64,000 nucleotides of DNA from Terriglobus roseus (GCF_900102185.1 NZ_LT629690.1:3162001-3226000), one strand, 5' to 3'. Counted from the first letter of the stretch, positions 17,586 to 32,003 are shown. Made by a program: numbers and translations. Notes: generated by a model not told the origin, from the sequence alone.

Positions 17586-18503
17586 CTAGACGGAATCAGC
17601 GTGAAAACCATAGGTTTCGTACCGCGTGGTCAGCTTTCCATCTTTCACGGTGCAGACCGTAAAGCCTTCCGGCGTGCCCTCGTGAATACCCTTCCACCAG
17701 TTGCCAGAGACAGCGCCACCGGTGATGTAGGTAATGCCATTGAACTCAACACATTCATTCACGTGTGTATGCCCCTGCAACACGCCAATCACGTTGTGCT
17801 TTGCCAGCAGCGGCAGAATCTCATACGTGTTGGAAACAGACAGACTGTTGTGTGTGGGTGGCGTGGCAGGAGGAGCGGAGTACTGCGCATATGCCGTGAT
17901 CAGCGGGATATGCGACACGATGATGACCGGTGTCGTTGCCGACACCTTTGCCAGATCAGTACGCAGCCACTGCAACTGAGCTTCATCAAGAAAGCCAAAG
18001 TAGGTCCGTTCCGGCGTGAAGCCGATGGAATCCAGAATGATGAAGTGAACGCCCTTGTGATCAAAGCTCTGATGGCGTGGGCCGATCTTGTCTTCAAAGT
18101 AGCTCTTGCCGTAGTTCGAATCCGTCAAGTCCAGACCACTCTTCGGAAAGAGTCCAATCACATCATGGTTGCCCATCGTGTGATAGACCTTCAGTCCTAA
18201 CTGCTGTTCCGTCTCGCCATACAGATGAAACAACTCCTGCGAACGGGAGAGCGGTACAGCAAGTCCGTCGAAGATGTGATCGCCGCCCTGAATTGCAAAA
18301 TCCGCATGTAGAGTGCGCGCCTTCTTGAACGCCATCGAGCAGCCTTCCGTCGCATGCAGTTCCGGCTGGATGTGCGTGTCCGTCACAAACAGAAAACTGA
18401 ATTCCTCTGTTGCAGCAGGCGACATGGCAAACGAAGGCAAGGACGATGCGGCAACACCAGCCGCAGTAAGTGATAGAAAACGGCGACGATCAAGAATCGG
18501 CAT
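17586..18503 (-). CDS. Tat-exported calcineurin-like metallophosphoesterase
   Basis: 305 residues. N-terminal twin-arginine signal LDRRRFLSLTAAG with a cut site near residue 27. The metal-binding motifs of the superfamily follow in order: TDTHI (D..H), GGDHIFDG, MGNHD, SHIPL and GHTH. The protein should act in the periplasm on a phosphomono- or diester; the family covers nucleotidases, phosphodiesterases and purple-acid-like enzymes, and the substrate cannot be read from sequence. Confidence 0.88.
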   Translation of the reverse strand: MPILDRRRFLSLTAAGVAASSLPSFAMSPAATEEFSFLFVTDTHIQPELHATEGCSMAFKKARTLHADFAIQGGDHIFDGLAVPLSRSQELFHLYGETEQQLGLKVYHTMGNHDVIGLFPKSGLDLTDSNYGKSYFEDKIGPRHQSFDHKGVHFIILDSIGFTPERTYFGFLDEAQLQWLRTDLAKVSATTPVIIVSHIPLITAYAQYSAPPATPPTHNSLSVSNTYEILPLLAKHNVIGVLQGHTHVNECVEFNGITYITGGAVSGNWWKGIHEGTPEGFTVCTVKDGKLTTRYETYGFHADSV

Positions 18504-18820
18504 GCACGGAGTTTATCCACTGCATATGAACTTCTTGAAAAGAAGGAACTCTTCGAGAGCTAAGTCGCTTCGCGTTTCGCCCTATGTCGATTCGCGCCGT
18601 GCCGTGCCAGCCAAGCCAACGGCATAATCCGGCGCGTCTCGCTTCGGGATTTTTGTCCATCTCACTCGTTATGCTTTTGCCTAGAATTTATTGGCATTTT
18701 TGCCGTTTGTTTACGGTATTTCCCCCCTTCCTTCCCTGCCCAAACTACACAACAGGCAACGAACAAAAAATCACAGATATTGCGCTGCCTGCGATTCCCC
18801 CTTTTGAGGCTTAAGTCTTA

Positions 18821-21800
18821 ATGCGATCTCATCCGTTTTTTCGGAGCCCCGTTCTTTACGCTTCTCTTGTTCCTCTTTTTTCAATTGCAGCGCTCGCTCA
18901 AGGTGGCAGTGCAGTCCTGAGCGGCACAGTCACCGATGCAAGTGGTGCAGCCGTTCCTAACGCACATGTAACCGCCACCAACGTGGACACCAATCTGGTG
19001 TTGAACACTGATTCCAACAACTCTGGTCTCTATCGCTTCCCCACCATTCCTCCGGGACGTTACGTCATCTCTTCGAACGTGAAGGGCTTCCAGAAATTCC
19101 AGCAGACAGGCGTTGTGCTGACCGTCAGCCAACAAGCCACGATCGACATTGGTCTACATGTAGGCAGCGAATCAGAGACCGTGAATGTAACAGCTGGCGC
19201 GCCGCTGATGAACACCACCAACGCTGAAGTCAGCAACACAGTTGGTGAACATGCTATCCGCGAACTACCATTGAATGGCCGCGATCCTTCAAGCCTTGTA
19301 TTGCTGTCACCCGGTACAGTGAACGTGTTGAACACAGGCGCAGGCACGCTGCAAGGTGAGACCACATTCCCGAATGAAAGCGGTGCATCCGCAGGCGGCG
19401 GTCGCCAGGGCAGCACGCTCTATCTTCTCGATGGTGTTCCGAACATGGACACCTACATGTCGCTCTCTGCACCTACGCCGAATGCCGATGCCACCAGTGA
19501 GTTTCGCGTCATCTCCAACAACTTCGACGCGCACTATGGCTTTTCTCCGGGCGCTGTCGTTTCGATCGACACGAAGAGTGGCACCAATGCACTCCATGGC
19601 GGCGCTTTCGAGTTCCTGCGTAACAACGCGTTGAACTCCGCGGACTACTTCTCAAAGCAGGTTGACTCGCTGAAGCGTAATCAGTTCGGCGGTTTCCTCG
19701 GCGGTCCTGTCATCAAGGATCGTCTCTTCTTCTTTGGCAACTACCAAGGCACACGCCAGTCCACAACATCAACCGCGAACAGCACGAACACTCCCACAGC
19801 GGCGATGTTGAATGGCGACTTCTCCGCGTATCCCAAAGCGCTGACCGGCGGCTTCGTTAACAACCGCATTGATCCTTCCCTGTTCAATCCTGCGGCAGTG
19901 CAGATCGCGAAGACCGCACTGCCATTGGGCCAGGATGCGGCCAGTGGTCTGGTGTACTACACCGTGCCCAAGACTATTGAGACATACAACGAAGGCACAG
20001 GCCGCATTGACTACACGCCGAACGACAAGCATCGCCTGACGCTACGTAGCTTCATTCAGTACTACAACCGCAGCGAAGCCGCTACGCCCGGTAACATCCT
20101 TGCACTGAACACGGGCAAGCAAGGTAAGTTCTTCAACGAAGTGTTGAACCACACATGGACAGTCAGCCCGAGCCTCATCAACGCATTGTCGTTGTTCTGG
20201 AACCAGGAGCATGTTTACAACGTGGGTCAACCGCTCAACAGCAGTGGTTCTCCGTTCTGCTTGTCGCGCTACATCAACGTGAGTGAACCCGCAGGCACCT
20301 GCTATAGCGAAGGCCTGAACGCCAGCGGCGGCTTCAGCTTGCAGTACTCCGAGTACACAGGCGAGATGCGTCGTTCATGGGGCTTCTCTGACTTCATCAC
20401 AAAGATCGTTGGCAATCACACCATAACCGCAGGCGTGGATCTGTGGCATCAGCGTGCACGCGAGCTGACGTACTATCCCGCTGCACCGATTATCAGTTTC
20501 AATGGCTATTCCACTGGCTTCGGCCTTGCGGACTTCCTGTTAGGTCGCGTCAGCACATACACGCAGGGTGCGGGCGAAATTGCCGATGTCAGTGGCAACC
20601 TGCTCGGAGCTTACGCTCAGGATCAGTTCAAGCTGCGCTCTAACATCACCGTCACTGCAGGTCTTCGTTGGGATCCAAATCTTGCTCCGCAATCAAAGGA
20701 TGGGCGCGGCGCGGTGTGGAATCCCGGACAACAAAGCACCGTCTTCCCGAACGCCCCTAAGGGCCTCGTCTTCCCCGGCGACAACGGCGTAAGCGCTGGA
20801 CTGGCACCGAACACCTACGGCTACTTTGAACCACGCCTCGCCGTAGCGTGGCAGGTGCATCCCAAGACCACCTTCCGTGCAGGCTTTGGTCTGTTCACTG
20901 CACCGCTGCCGTACTCTTCGTACAACCACGTTGCAGACGTCACTCCGTTCAGCCCCACGTACACGCTGAATGAAACTGCATCCACACCCATCAATTTCTC
21001 CAACCCATGGGCGAACTTCGCAGGCACAGGCGGCGTAAGTCCCTTCCCACCGTTTGTATATTCGGGCGGCACACCTCCCAGTAACTCCACCTTCGCTTCA
21101 CCAACGTCTGTACCGGCCGCATTCACGCCCAAGTTCAAACTTGGCATGACGCAAAGCTGGAACGCATCGGTGGAACAGCAATTGGGCAACGACGTAGTGC
21201 TGCACCTTGCTTACGTTGGCAGTCAGAGCTATCACCAGTCGTTGATTCTGGATGAGAACCCCGGCCAAACCGCAGCTGCAGTGCGTGGCGTTCGCGCCAT
21301 GTCTGACTTCGGCCAGATCCTCACAATCCAGTCGATTGGCACGGCCAGCTATAACTCGTTGCAGGTGCAGATTGAAAAGCGGTTTTCGCATAACTTCCAG
21401 GCGCAGTCCAGCTTCACCTGGTCCCGTAACCTCGACATTGCATCCAGCGGCAATGCATCGTTTACCAGCAGCATTGCGAACCCGTATAACGTCCGCTACA
21501 ACCGCGGTATCTCTGACCTGAACGTGCCGCTTGTGTCCGTCACGAATCTTGTCTACACAACACCCGCGTTGAATGGCTGGAACAGCATCGCACGTGGCGT
21601 ACTTGGCGAGTGGGAAATCAGCGCCATCTACACCATGCAGTCGGGTAGCCCTTTCGGCATCTCCGGCGGAAGCGGAAACAACTCAGGTGCAAATGAGAAT
21701 GGCGACCGCGCAGACAGCGTGTTCGGCATTCCCGTCCAGACGCATCAGGGTAGCAAGGAACAGTGGCTGAATCAGTACTTCACTACGGCAGCCTTCACCA

Positions 21801-22069
21801 CAAACGCTCCGGGCACATTCGGTAACACCGGCCGCAACATCCTCAAGGGACCCGGCGTGAACTACAGCGATGCAGCTCTCATGAAGAACTGGACTGCACG
21901 CGACCGCTACCATCTGCAATTCCGCTGGGAGCTGTTCAACGCCTTCAACCACACCAACTTCGCAACCCCCAACAACAATCCCACCAGCGGAACTTATGGG
22001 CAGATCACCGCAACCAGTTCCGGAGTACGTCCGCGTGTGATGCAAGCCGGACTGAAACTCACCTTCTAA
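18821..22069 (+). CDS. TonB-dependent receptor with carboxypeptidase-regulatory domain (Oar-like)
   Basis: 1082 residues. A Sec signal peptide (to about residue 26, ending ALAQ) is followed by a carboxypeptidase-regulatory-like beta-sandwich (GTVTDASGAAVPNAHVTATN), a plug region with ELPLNGRDPSSLVLLSPG, and a long beta-barrel ending in LKLTF with the terminal Phe expected of outer-membrane proteins. Such receptors are greatly expanded in Acidobacteriota and are thought to import sugars or other large nutrients. No TonB/ExbBD, SusD-like or degradative gene is adjacent downstream except two SGNH hydrolases. A strong terminator follows. Confidence 0.9.
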   Translation: MRSHPFFRSPVLYASLVPLFSIAALAQGGSAVLSGTVTDASGAAVPNAHVTATNVDTNLVLNTDSNNSGLYRFPTIPPGRYVISSNVKGFQKFQQTGVVLTVSQQATIDIGLHVGSESETVNVTAGAPLMNTTNAEVSNTVGEHAIRELPLNGRDPSSLVLLSPGTVNVLNTGAGTLQGETTFPNESGASAGGGRQGSTLYLLDGVPNMDTYMSLSAPTPNADATSEFRVISNNFDAHYGFSPGAVVSIDTKSGTNALHGGAFEFLRNNALNSADYFSKQVDSLKRNQFGGFLGGPVIKDRLFFFGNYQGTRQSTTSTANSTNTPTAAMLNGDFSAYPKALTGGFVNNRIDPSLFNPAAVQIAKTALPLGQDAASGLVYYTVPKTIETYNEGTGRIDYTPNDKHRLTLRSFIQYYNRSEAATPGNILALNTGKQGKFFNEVLNHTWTVSPSLINALSLFWNQEHVYNVGQPLNSSGSPFCLSRYINVSEPAGTCYSEGLNASGGFSLQYSEYTGEMRRSWGFSDFITKIVGNHTITAGVDLWHQRARELTYYPAAPIISFNGYSTGFGLADFLLGRVSTYTQGAGEIADVSGNLLGAYAQDQFKLRSNITVTAGLRWDPNLAPQSKDGRGAVWNPGQQSTVFPNAPKGLVFPGDNGVSAGLAPNTYGYFEPRLAVAWQVHPKTTFRAGFGLFTAPLPYSSYNHVADVTPFSPTYTLNETASTPINFSNPWANFAGTGGVSPFPPFVYSGGTPPSNSTFASPTSVPAAFTPKFKLGMTQSWNASVEQQLGNDVVLHLAYVGSQSYHQSLILDENPGQTAAAVRGVRAMSDFGQILTIQSIGTASYNSLQVQIEKRFSHNFQAQSSFTWSRNLDIASSGNASFTSSIANPYNVRYNRGISDLNVPLVSVTNLVYTTPALNGWNSIARGVLGEWEISAIYTMQSGSPFGISGGSGNNSGANENGDRADSVFGIPVQTHQGSKEQWLNQYFTTAAFTTNAPGTFGNTGRNILKGPGVNYSDAALMKNWTARDRYHLQFRWELFNAFNHTNFATPNNNPTSGTYGQITATSSGVRPRVMQAGLKLTF

Positions 22070-22086
22070 CCAACACGACAACTCAG

Positions 22087-22116
22087 GGCCGCCGCCAATA
22101 AAGCGGCGGCCTTTTT
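22087..22116 (+). terminator. Rho-independent terminator of receptor gene
   Basis: Perfect 9-bp stem GGCCGCCGC (22087-22095) / GCGGCGGCC (22103-22111), followed by TTTTT, 17 bp after the stop codon. Confidence 0.9.
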
Positions 22117-22266
22117 CTGTAGAAGCCTCGGAAGCCGACATACAGAGACACTTCATTGCAGAAATTTGAGATTCAAGCAATGATTCTGCGGAACAAATCG
22201 GAAAAGAGGAAGAGCCGGATCGATATAACAGTTTCGAATCGAATGCGTGTTGATTAGATTAGGAAC

Positions 22267-23646
22267 ATGCAGGCTTTCCGGTACCTCGGCAGGGTAGTAG
22301 CGGCAACAGTCATCTTGTTTTGCACTGCGCTGACACAGAGCTGCGGGTCGGGCATAGTGCAGCGGACAAGCACCGGAAATGGCTCTACGACAGTGACCAC
22401 AAGTCCAATGTGGGTCGGTGCGTGGGGGGCATCAATGACCAATGCTGCCGCAGTATCAGACAATTCTGGCAACGAGCGCAGCTACCGGTTTCTTGTGACA
22501 TCCACCATTGACGGCACACAGGCACGCGTGAAGTTTTCCAACGTGTATGGACTGACGCCGGTAACACTAGGCGCGGTGCGGCTTTCGTGGGGTAAAGACG
22601 GTTCACCTACGATCGACCCGATGCATGATGTGGGGCTGACGTTCAATGGAAACAAGAGCGTAGTGTTGGCTCCAGGATCAACGGTGACCTCTGACTCAGC
22701 AGACTTCTCATTCGGCCTGGGCCAAGTGCTAGCTGTTTCGGTCTACTTGAAGGGTAATTTCGACAGGGTTAGCCGACACGATTCCTACTTCGTAACGAAT
22801 TATTCAACCGCGGATGGCGCGGGTGATACAACCTCTGATGCAGCGGGATCGGCCTTTAGCACTCCCGTTCCAGACTGGCTCCTGGTGAACGAGATTGACG
22901 TGTATGGCCAATACCAAGGCACCCTGGCCATGTTCGGAAGTTCTACGACGGATGGTCTTAAGAGCGACTACAGTTCAGACAAGGTATACCCGATTCCCAA
23001 TTCGCCGATTAGTACACAACACGCGGACCGTGTCTCTGACTGGATGGCGCGTCGGCTAGCCGCAGCCGGTTACCGCATTGGCGTGCTGAACGCGGGAATT
23101 CCAGGTGATCCCATCACTGACGTAGGGTCCGTACCAACGCCCAATCAACGGTTTGCACAAGACATCCTTACGCTTCCAAATCTTCTAGGAATTGTGAGCT
23201 ATTTTGGATCGATTGATCTACGTTCCGCCTCCTGCACGAACGCAGCGGACATGGAAGCAGCGACACAGCAACTCGTTGCCAAGTCCGCAATGGCGAAGCT
23301 ACCTATTGTGCTGACAACACTGCCGCCAACTGGGTTGTGCTCCAACCCGGCATCACCGAATTACGGGCCTTTACCCAGCCCAAGTGATCCATATGCCGGT
23401 GGCCTGAGTCCCGGACCAGCGAATGGTTCCGAAGTCCAAAGGGCAGCATTCAATCAATGGTTGCGAACGACGGGAGCAACTTTACCCGGTGTTGTAAGCA
23501 TTGCGGATTACGATCTGGCTCTGCGTGATCCACAACACATCAGCTTTATGATGCCCCAGTACAACAGTGGCGATAACTTCCACATGAACGGCACTGGGTA
23601 CGGAGCTGAGGCAAACAGTATCTCGCTTGGATTCCTTCCACGTTAG
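22267..23646 (+). CDS. Exported SGNH-type hydrolase, first of tandem pair
   Basis: 459 residues. The N-terminus is a signal sequence with a cysteine after LTQS (about residue 26), an imperfect lipobox. The first half is a beta-rich domain; the SGNH catalytic domain begins near residue 222 with MFGSSTTDG (block I, GSS in place of GDS), then NAGIPGD (block II) and GDNFHMNGTGYG (block V with D and H). Block III reads YFGSIDLR, so the usual Asn of GxND is not seen. Probably an esterase acting on acetylated or acylated sugars in the periplasm or at the cell surface (inference). A close paralogue lies 82 bp downstream. Confidence 0.78.
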   Translation: MQAFRYLGRVVAATVILFCTALTQSCGSGIVQRTSTGNGSTTVTTSPMWVGAWGASMTNAAAVSDNSGNERSYRFLVTSTIDGTQARVKFSNVYGLTPVTLGAVRLSWGKDGSPTIDPMHDVGLTFNGNKSVVLAPGSTVTSDSADFSFGLGQVLAVSVYLKGNFDRVSRHDSYFVTNYSTADGAGDTTSDAAGSAFSTPVPDWLLVNEIDVYGQYQGTLAMFGSSTTDGLKSDYSSDKVYPIPNSPISTQHADRVSDWMARRLAAAGYRIGVLNAGIPGDPITDVGSVPTPNQRFAQDILTLPNLLGIVSYFGSIDLRSASCTNAADMEAATQQLVAKSAMAKLPIVLTTLPPTGLCSNPASPNYGPLPSPSDPYAGGLSPGPANGSEVQRAAFNQWLRTTGATLPGVVSIADYDLALRDPQHISFMMPQYNSGDNFHMNGTGYGAEANSISLGFLPR

Positions 23647-23728
23647 CCCTCTAATCAAAACAGGATGGCGCTAAATATCACACCCCTCGAAGTGAAACCT
23701 TTAAAGAATCCTGCCGGTCTCCCGTTAC

Positions 23729-25102
23729 ATGCGAGTCCTCGGTTTAGCCTCACGTCATCCATGGATACGACGCGTTTGCTGCATCTTACTGTTCCCTCTC
23801 CCATTGCTCGGGTTAAATGGTTGCACTAATGTTGTGACGGTGATCCCTCAGGTTGTTTCTGCGGGACCGACACCACAGACCATGTGGGTAGCGGTCTGGA
23901 CCGCCAACGCGCAAAATGCCACCTCCAGTTCGCAGGACCCTGGTGGTTCAGAGCAAAGCTTTCGTTTCATCGTGTTGCCAACTACCGATGCAACGCAGGA
24001 AAGAGTGCACTTTTCTAATAGGCTGGGGACAACATCAGTAACAATTGGCGCGGCCCGCCTTGCAGTTGCGGTAGATGTTGGTCCCGCCATCGACCCGAAG
24101 CGCGATGCGGCTCTTACATTTTCCGGTGCAACATCCATCACACTAGCACCAGGACAAGAGATCGTCTCTGACCCAGTCAATGTTTCTTACAACTTCGGCG
24201 AGAAATTGGCTGTCAGCATGTATATGAAAGGCTCATTCCCATCGCTAACAGAACATGCATCGGATGTGCAGTTCAACTTCCAGAATGCTTCCGGTGCAGG
24301 CAATGCGACATCCGATACAAGCGGTGCTTCCATGGGTACTGTAATGACAGACTGGCTGCTACTGAGTGGCATCGACGCATACGGTTCCTACCAAGGATCG
24401 GTAGCCATCTTCGGTAGTTCTTCCGTGGATGGACACGCATCGAACTATGGCAACAGCAATAGCTATCCGACAGCAAACGTTGCCATCACTTCGCAGGACA
24501 ATGATCGCCCTTCTGACTGGCTTGCCCGGCAGATGCGTGCTGCAGGCTATCGCGTAGGTGTCTCCAATGCGGGTTTACTTGGTAATGCCGCAGCCGGCAC
24601 TGGAGGCGGCGTTGATCGCATGCAGCACGATGTGCTTGGCGTAATCAATCTCAAAACGGTGATCATTTACTTTGGAGGTATCGATCTGCGTGGAAATTGC
24701 GTGCAGGCTACGGATGTCGAAAGTTCCCTGAGCAACATGGTTCAACAAGCGAATGCAGCTGGCATTAGAGTGATTCTGGCGACGATCCCTCCCTCAGAGT
24801 ATTGCACTACGACTCCCGGACTTGTACCGACAACTGAGCAACCCTATCTTGGTGATCTCATTCCTGGGCCTGAAAATCCCGGATCAACACAGCGTAGAGC
24901 GGTAAACGACTGGATTCGAAGCACTGCGGTAAGCTTGCCAGGAGTCGTTGGCGTCGCGGACTTCGACAAGGCATTGGCCGATCCGAATCATCCAGATTTC
25001 ATGATCCCCAACCTGAATTCTGGGGATAACTTCCACCCGAACGGAGTTGGGTATGGCGTGCAGTCTTCGTCCATCCCGCTTGACAAGATACTCGGGCAGT
25101 AA
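23729..25102 (+). CDS. Exported SGNH-type hydrolase, second of tandem pair
   Basis: 457 residues, clearly homologous over its full length to the preceding gene, so the two arose by tandem duplication. A better lipoprotein signal is present: LLGLNGC near residue 32. Catalytic elements: IFGSSSVDG (block I), NAGLLGN (block II), YFGGIDLRG (block III without the usual Asn) and SGDNFHPNGVGYG (block V). The start is within a weak context and an internal start is possible, but it would remove the lipobox. It ends just before a bidirectional terminator shared with the ATP synthase operon. Confidence 0.78.
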   Translation: MRVLGLASRHPWIRRVCCILLFPLPLLGLNGCTNVVTVIPQVVSAGPTPQTMWVAVWTANAQNATSSSQDPGGSEQSFRFIVLPTTDATQERVHFSNRLGTTSVTIGAARLAVAVDVGPAIDPKRDAALTFSGATSITLAPGQEIVSDPVNVSYNFGEKLAVSMYMKGSFPSLTEHASDVQFNFQNASGAGNATSDTSGASMGTVMTDWLLLSGIDAYGSYQGSVAIFGSSSVDGHASNYGNSNSYPTANVAITSQDNDRPSDWLARQMRAAGYRVGVSNAGLLGNAAAGTGGGVDRMQHDVLGVINLKTVIIYFGGIDLRGNCVQATDVESSLSNMVQQANAAGIRVILATIPPSEYCTTTPGLVPTTEQPYLGDLIPGPENPGSTQRRAVNDWIRSTAVSLPGVVGVADFDKALADPNHPDFMIPNLNSGDNFHPNGVGYGVQSSSIPLDKILGQ

Positions 25103-25105
25103 ATG

Positions 25106-25133
25106 AAAGGCCGGGCATGAAGCCCGGCCTTTT
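25106..25133. terminator. Bidirectional terminator between SGNH gene and atpC
   Basis: Perfect 11-bp stem AAAGGCCGGGC (25106-25116) / GCCCGGCCTTT (25122-25132) with a 5-base loop. T-runs occur on both strands, so it can end both the plus-strand hydrolase unit and the minus-strand ATP synthase operon. Confidence 0.88.
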
Positions 25134-25152
25134 AATAGCTTATTGAGACTGC

Positions 25153-25581
25153 TTAGCGATCCTTCGAAGCTGCGATCTTCTCTTCTGCCACGCGAATCTC
25201 TGCACGGGCGTAATCGTATTTCGCGGCATCGTCGCCTGCCTGCGCCCAATCCTTCTCTGCATCAGCCAGTTCCTGCTGCGCCTTGGCTCCATCGATCTCT
25301 TCCGGCTTCAGCGCCGTCTCTGCGAGAACGGTCACGCGCTCCGGAAGCACTTCAACAAAACCCCAGGCCACGAAGAACTTTGCATTGCCGGAGTTGCCGC
25401 CGTGCAACTTCACTTCGCCCGCGCCCAGTTCTGCGAGCAGCGGTGCAGCGCCATACAGCGCTTCAATGTAGCCCGACAGAGCCGGAAGCTCAATCGCGTC
25501 AGCCGTAGTGTCAATCAGAACGCGGTCCGGCGTAACGATGCGGACTGCGAGCTGGCCGGAATGTGTGGTTGCGTCTGCCAT
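25153..25581 (-). CDS. atpC: ATP synthase epsilon subunit
   Basis: 142 residues. N-terminal beta-barrel domain (LAVRIVTPDRVLIDTTADAIELPALSGYIEALYGAAPLLAELG) and C-terminal helical hairpin (KAQQELADAEKDWAQAG). Part of the F1 central stalk, regulating ATP hydrolysis. Last gene of the operon, 78 bp after atpD; that spacer contains an 11-bp inverted repeat. Confidence 0.93.
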   Translation of the reverse strand: MADATTHSGQLAVRIVTPDRVLIDTTADAIELPALSGYIEALYGAAPLLAELGAGEVKLHGGNSGNAKFFVAWGFVEVLPERVTVLAETALKPEEIDGAKAQQELADAEKDWAQAGDDAAKYDYARAEIRVAEEKIAASKDR

Positions 25582-25612
25582 GTGTTCCTGTTCGTTCTCA
25601 GTTGTCAGCGAT

Positions 25613-25644
25613 CAGTTGCCAGTCCTTCTCAGAACTGGCAACTG
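25613..25644. repeat. Inverted and direct repeat in atpD-atpC spacer
   Basis: CAGTTGCCAGT (25613-25623) and ACTGGCAACTG (25634-25644) are a perfect 11-bp inverted repeat. Just before it CAGTTGTCAG forms a near direct repeat of the left arm. The pattern resembles short dispersed intergenic repeats; genome-wide occurrence cannot be judged here. Confidence 0.6.
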
Positions 25645-25659
25645 TTACCGAAACTTCTC

Positions 25660-28260
<2,601 letters not shown>

Positions 28261-28264
28261 TCGT

Positions 28265-28504
28265 TTAGTACTTTTCCGAAACCTTGCGAATCTCTTCCTG
28301 CCAGCGGCGTTCCTGCTCACCCACGGAAACGCGTGCCTCGATTTCCTGCTGCTCCGCCTGCACCCGGCCCAGATCGTGCGAATGAATATCAAGCCGGTTG
28401 TGCATCTGTTTCATCCGGCGTGTCTGCATCCAGTGGGACCATGTCAGAAACGCCACATTAAGAACTGCGAAAACAACTACGAGAACTACGACCGAGGTCG
28501 TCAT
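28265..28504 (-). CDS. Small membrane/coiled-coil protein inside the atp operon
   Basis: 79 residues: one N-terminal membrane helix (residues 4-22, SVVVLVVVFAVLNVAFLTW) and a charged amphipathic tail likely to form a coiled coil (VQAEQQEIEARVSVGEQERRWQEEIRKV). It sits between atpA (59 bp upstream) and atpG (4 bp downstream) on the same strand, where other bacteria have no gene. Not an identified ATP synthase subunit; it could be a small stator-like or assembly protein (speculative). Confidence 0.75.
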   Translation of the reverse strand: MTTSVVVLVVVFAVLNVAFLTWSHWMQTRRMKQMHNRLDIHSHDLGRVQAEQQEIEARVSVGEQERRWQEEIRKVSEKY

Positions 28505-28563
28505 GGGAATAACCTTTGGCTGGGCCGGGCAGAGAGCGTCAGCTCCCCGTCCGGCGATTCCTG

Positions 28564-30729
<2,166 letters not shown>

Positions 30730-30730
<1 letters not shown>

Positions 30731-31458
30731 TAGTTGCGGCTCCCTTCTGCGCCCGGCTTAACCGAGGACAGCTTTCCTGCGAACGATTCGATCAGGATGC
30801 GGTCATCTTCCGGCGTAATGTTCAACTGCGAAGCGGCACGGTCCACAGCAATCTCTGCGGCATAGGCGCGCAGGTCGCGGGTAGCAGCAGCCGAAGCAGC
30901 AGCAATTTCCTGTTCTGCGGCTTCCAGAATGCGCTTCTTCTCTTCTTCAGCCTGCGCGTGAATGCGAACTTCTTCTTCCGCTGCGGCCTTTTCGTTCTCA
31001 CTGCGGAGCGCCGCGATCTCGCTATCCAGCTTCGACAAACGACCCTCGACAGCAGACAGGCGAGCCTTCGCCTCTTCCGTGGCTACGCGGGCTTCCACAA
31101 TGTTCTTCTGGATGCCTTCGGTACGCGCACGGAATGCCTTCGGCAGAGCCTTCACCAGGCCAAAACCTACAGCGGCCAGCAGAATGATGGCGTTGAACCA
31201 CTCAAATACCGCGGAAGCCGTTCCCGGCTCCATGCCCAGCATATGGCCCAACTTGATGACGGACGGAGACTTACGGAAAGCCTCTTCGCCACCCTCAGCT
31301 TCTTTACGCTCCGGGTTGTTCTTCTCAGGAACGGCCTCGGGCTCCAGCTTCTGGCCAGAAGCCAGCGAAGGAGATGCAGGTGCAGGCGCAGGTTCCTGAG
31401 CGTGAACAGCAGGCGCAGCCAGCGTGACCGCCAGCAGAGCTGCAAATACGAATTTCAT
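30730..31458 (-). CDS. atpF: ATP synthase subunit b with signal-peptide-like N-terminus
   Basis: 242 residues from the ATG at 31458; a TTG five codons earlier is also possible. Unlike a usual b subunit (about 160 residues), it begins with a Sec-type signal (MKFVFAALLAVTLAAPAVHAQ) and a proline/glutamate-rich stretch of about 55 residues before the expected membrane helix (AVFEWFNAIILLAAVGFGLVKAL, near residues 80-102). The long helical region then follows (KNIVEARVATEEAKARLSAVE). The N-terminus would be periplasmic. Overlaps the b' gene in start region if the TTG is used. Confidence 0.88.
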
Positions 31459-31469
31459 ACGGAAAATCT

Positions 31470-31928
31470 TCAACGGGCCACTCCCGCGCGATGCGGCAGG
31501 ATAGCTGCCATCACGCTCTGCGACAGGGCGGCTGCCTGCGTCTCAATCTGTGCCTTTGCTTCGGCTCCGGAACGCTCCACAGCCTCACGCGCAACACCGA
31601 TGCGATGCTGTGCCGCAGTGCGAGCCTCTGCCAGCGCCTTATCGCGCGCATCGGAAGCTGCCTTCTGGCGAGCGGCGCGGGCATTGAAGATTTCGCTGCG
31701 GGCATCGCGAAGACGGGTTTCGTACTCCGTCGTCTTTGCTTCCGCTGCGGCAATCGCTGCCTTTGCGTCATCCATGGCCCCGCCGGTACGGCCATGGCGA
31801 TCCGCCAGCACCTTTTCCATGGGCTTGCGGACAAGCACCTGGTAGGCAGCCAGTAGGATCAGGAAGAAGATGGCGGTCGGCACGGAGCCGAGCACAAGAT
31901 CGCCAAGTTGGTTCAGAATCTCTTGCAT
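31470..31928 (-). CDS. atpF: ATP synthase subunit b' (second b-type subunit)
   Basis: 152 residues from the ATG at 31928. N-terminal membrane helix (SVPTAIFFLILLAAYQVLV), conserved basic KPMEKVLADRHGRTGGAM, then a long alanine-rich coiled coil. A pair of different b-type genes is known from cyanobacteria and other phyla and gives a heterodimeric stator. It is the first gene of the operon here; no atpB or atpE lies upstream, because the next gene upstream is divergent. Confidence 0.88.
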   Translation of the reverse strand: MQEILNQLGDLVLGSVPTAIFFLILLAAYQVLVRKPMEKVLADRHGRTGGAMDDAKAAIAAAEAKTTEYETRLRDARSEIFNARAARQKAASDARDKALAEARTAAQHRIGVAREAVERSGAEAKAQIETQAAALSQSVMAAILPHRAGVAR

Positions 31929-32003
31929 GAAGGACCGTGGGCCGTGTCCTAAAGGGAGCTCCCGACTCTCGTTCAAGCGCCCGGAGAGGGCACCTTGGCG
32001 GAG

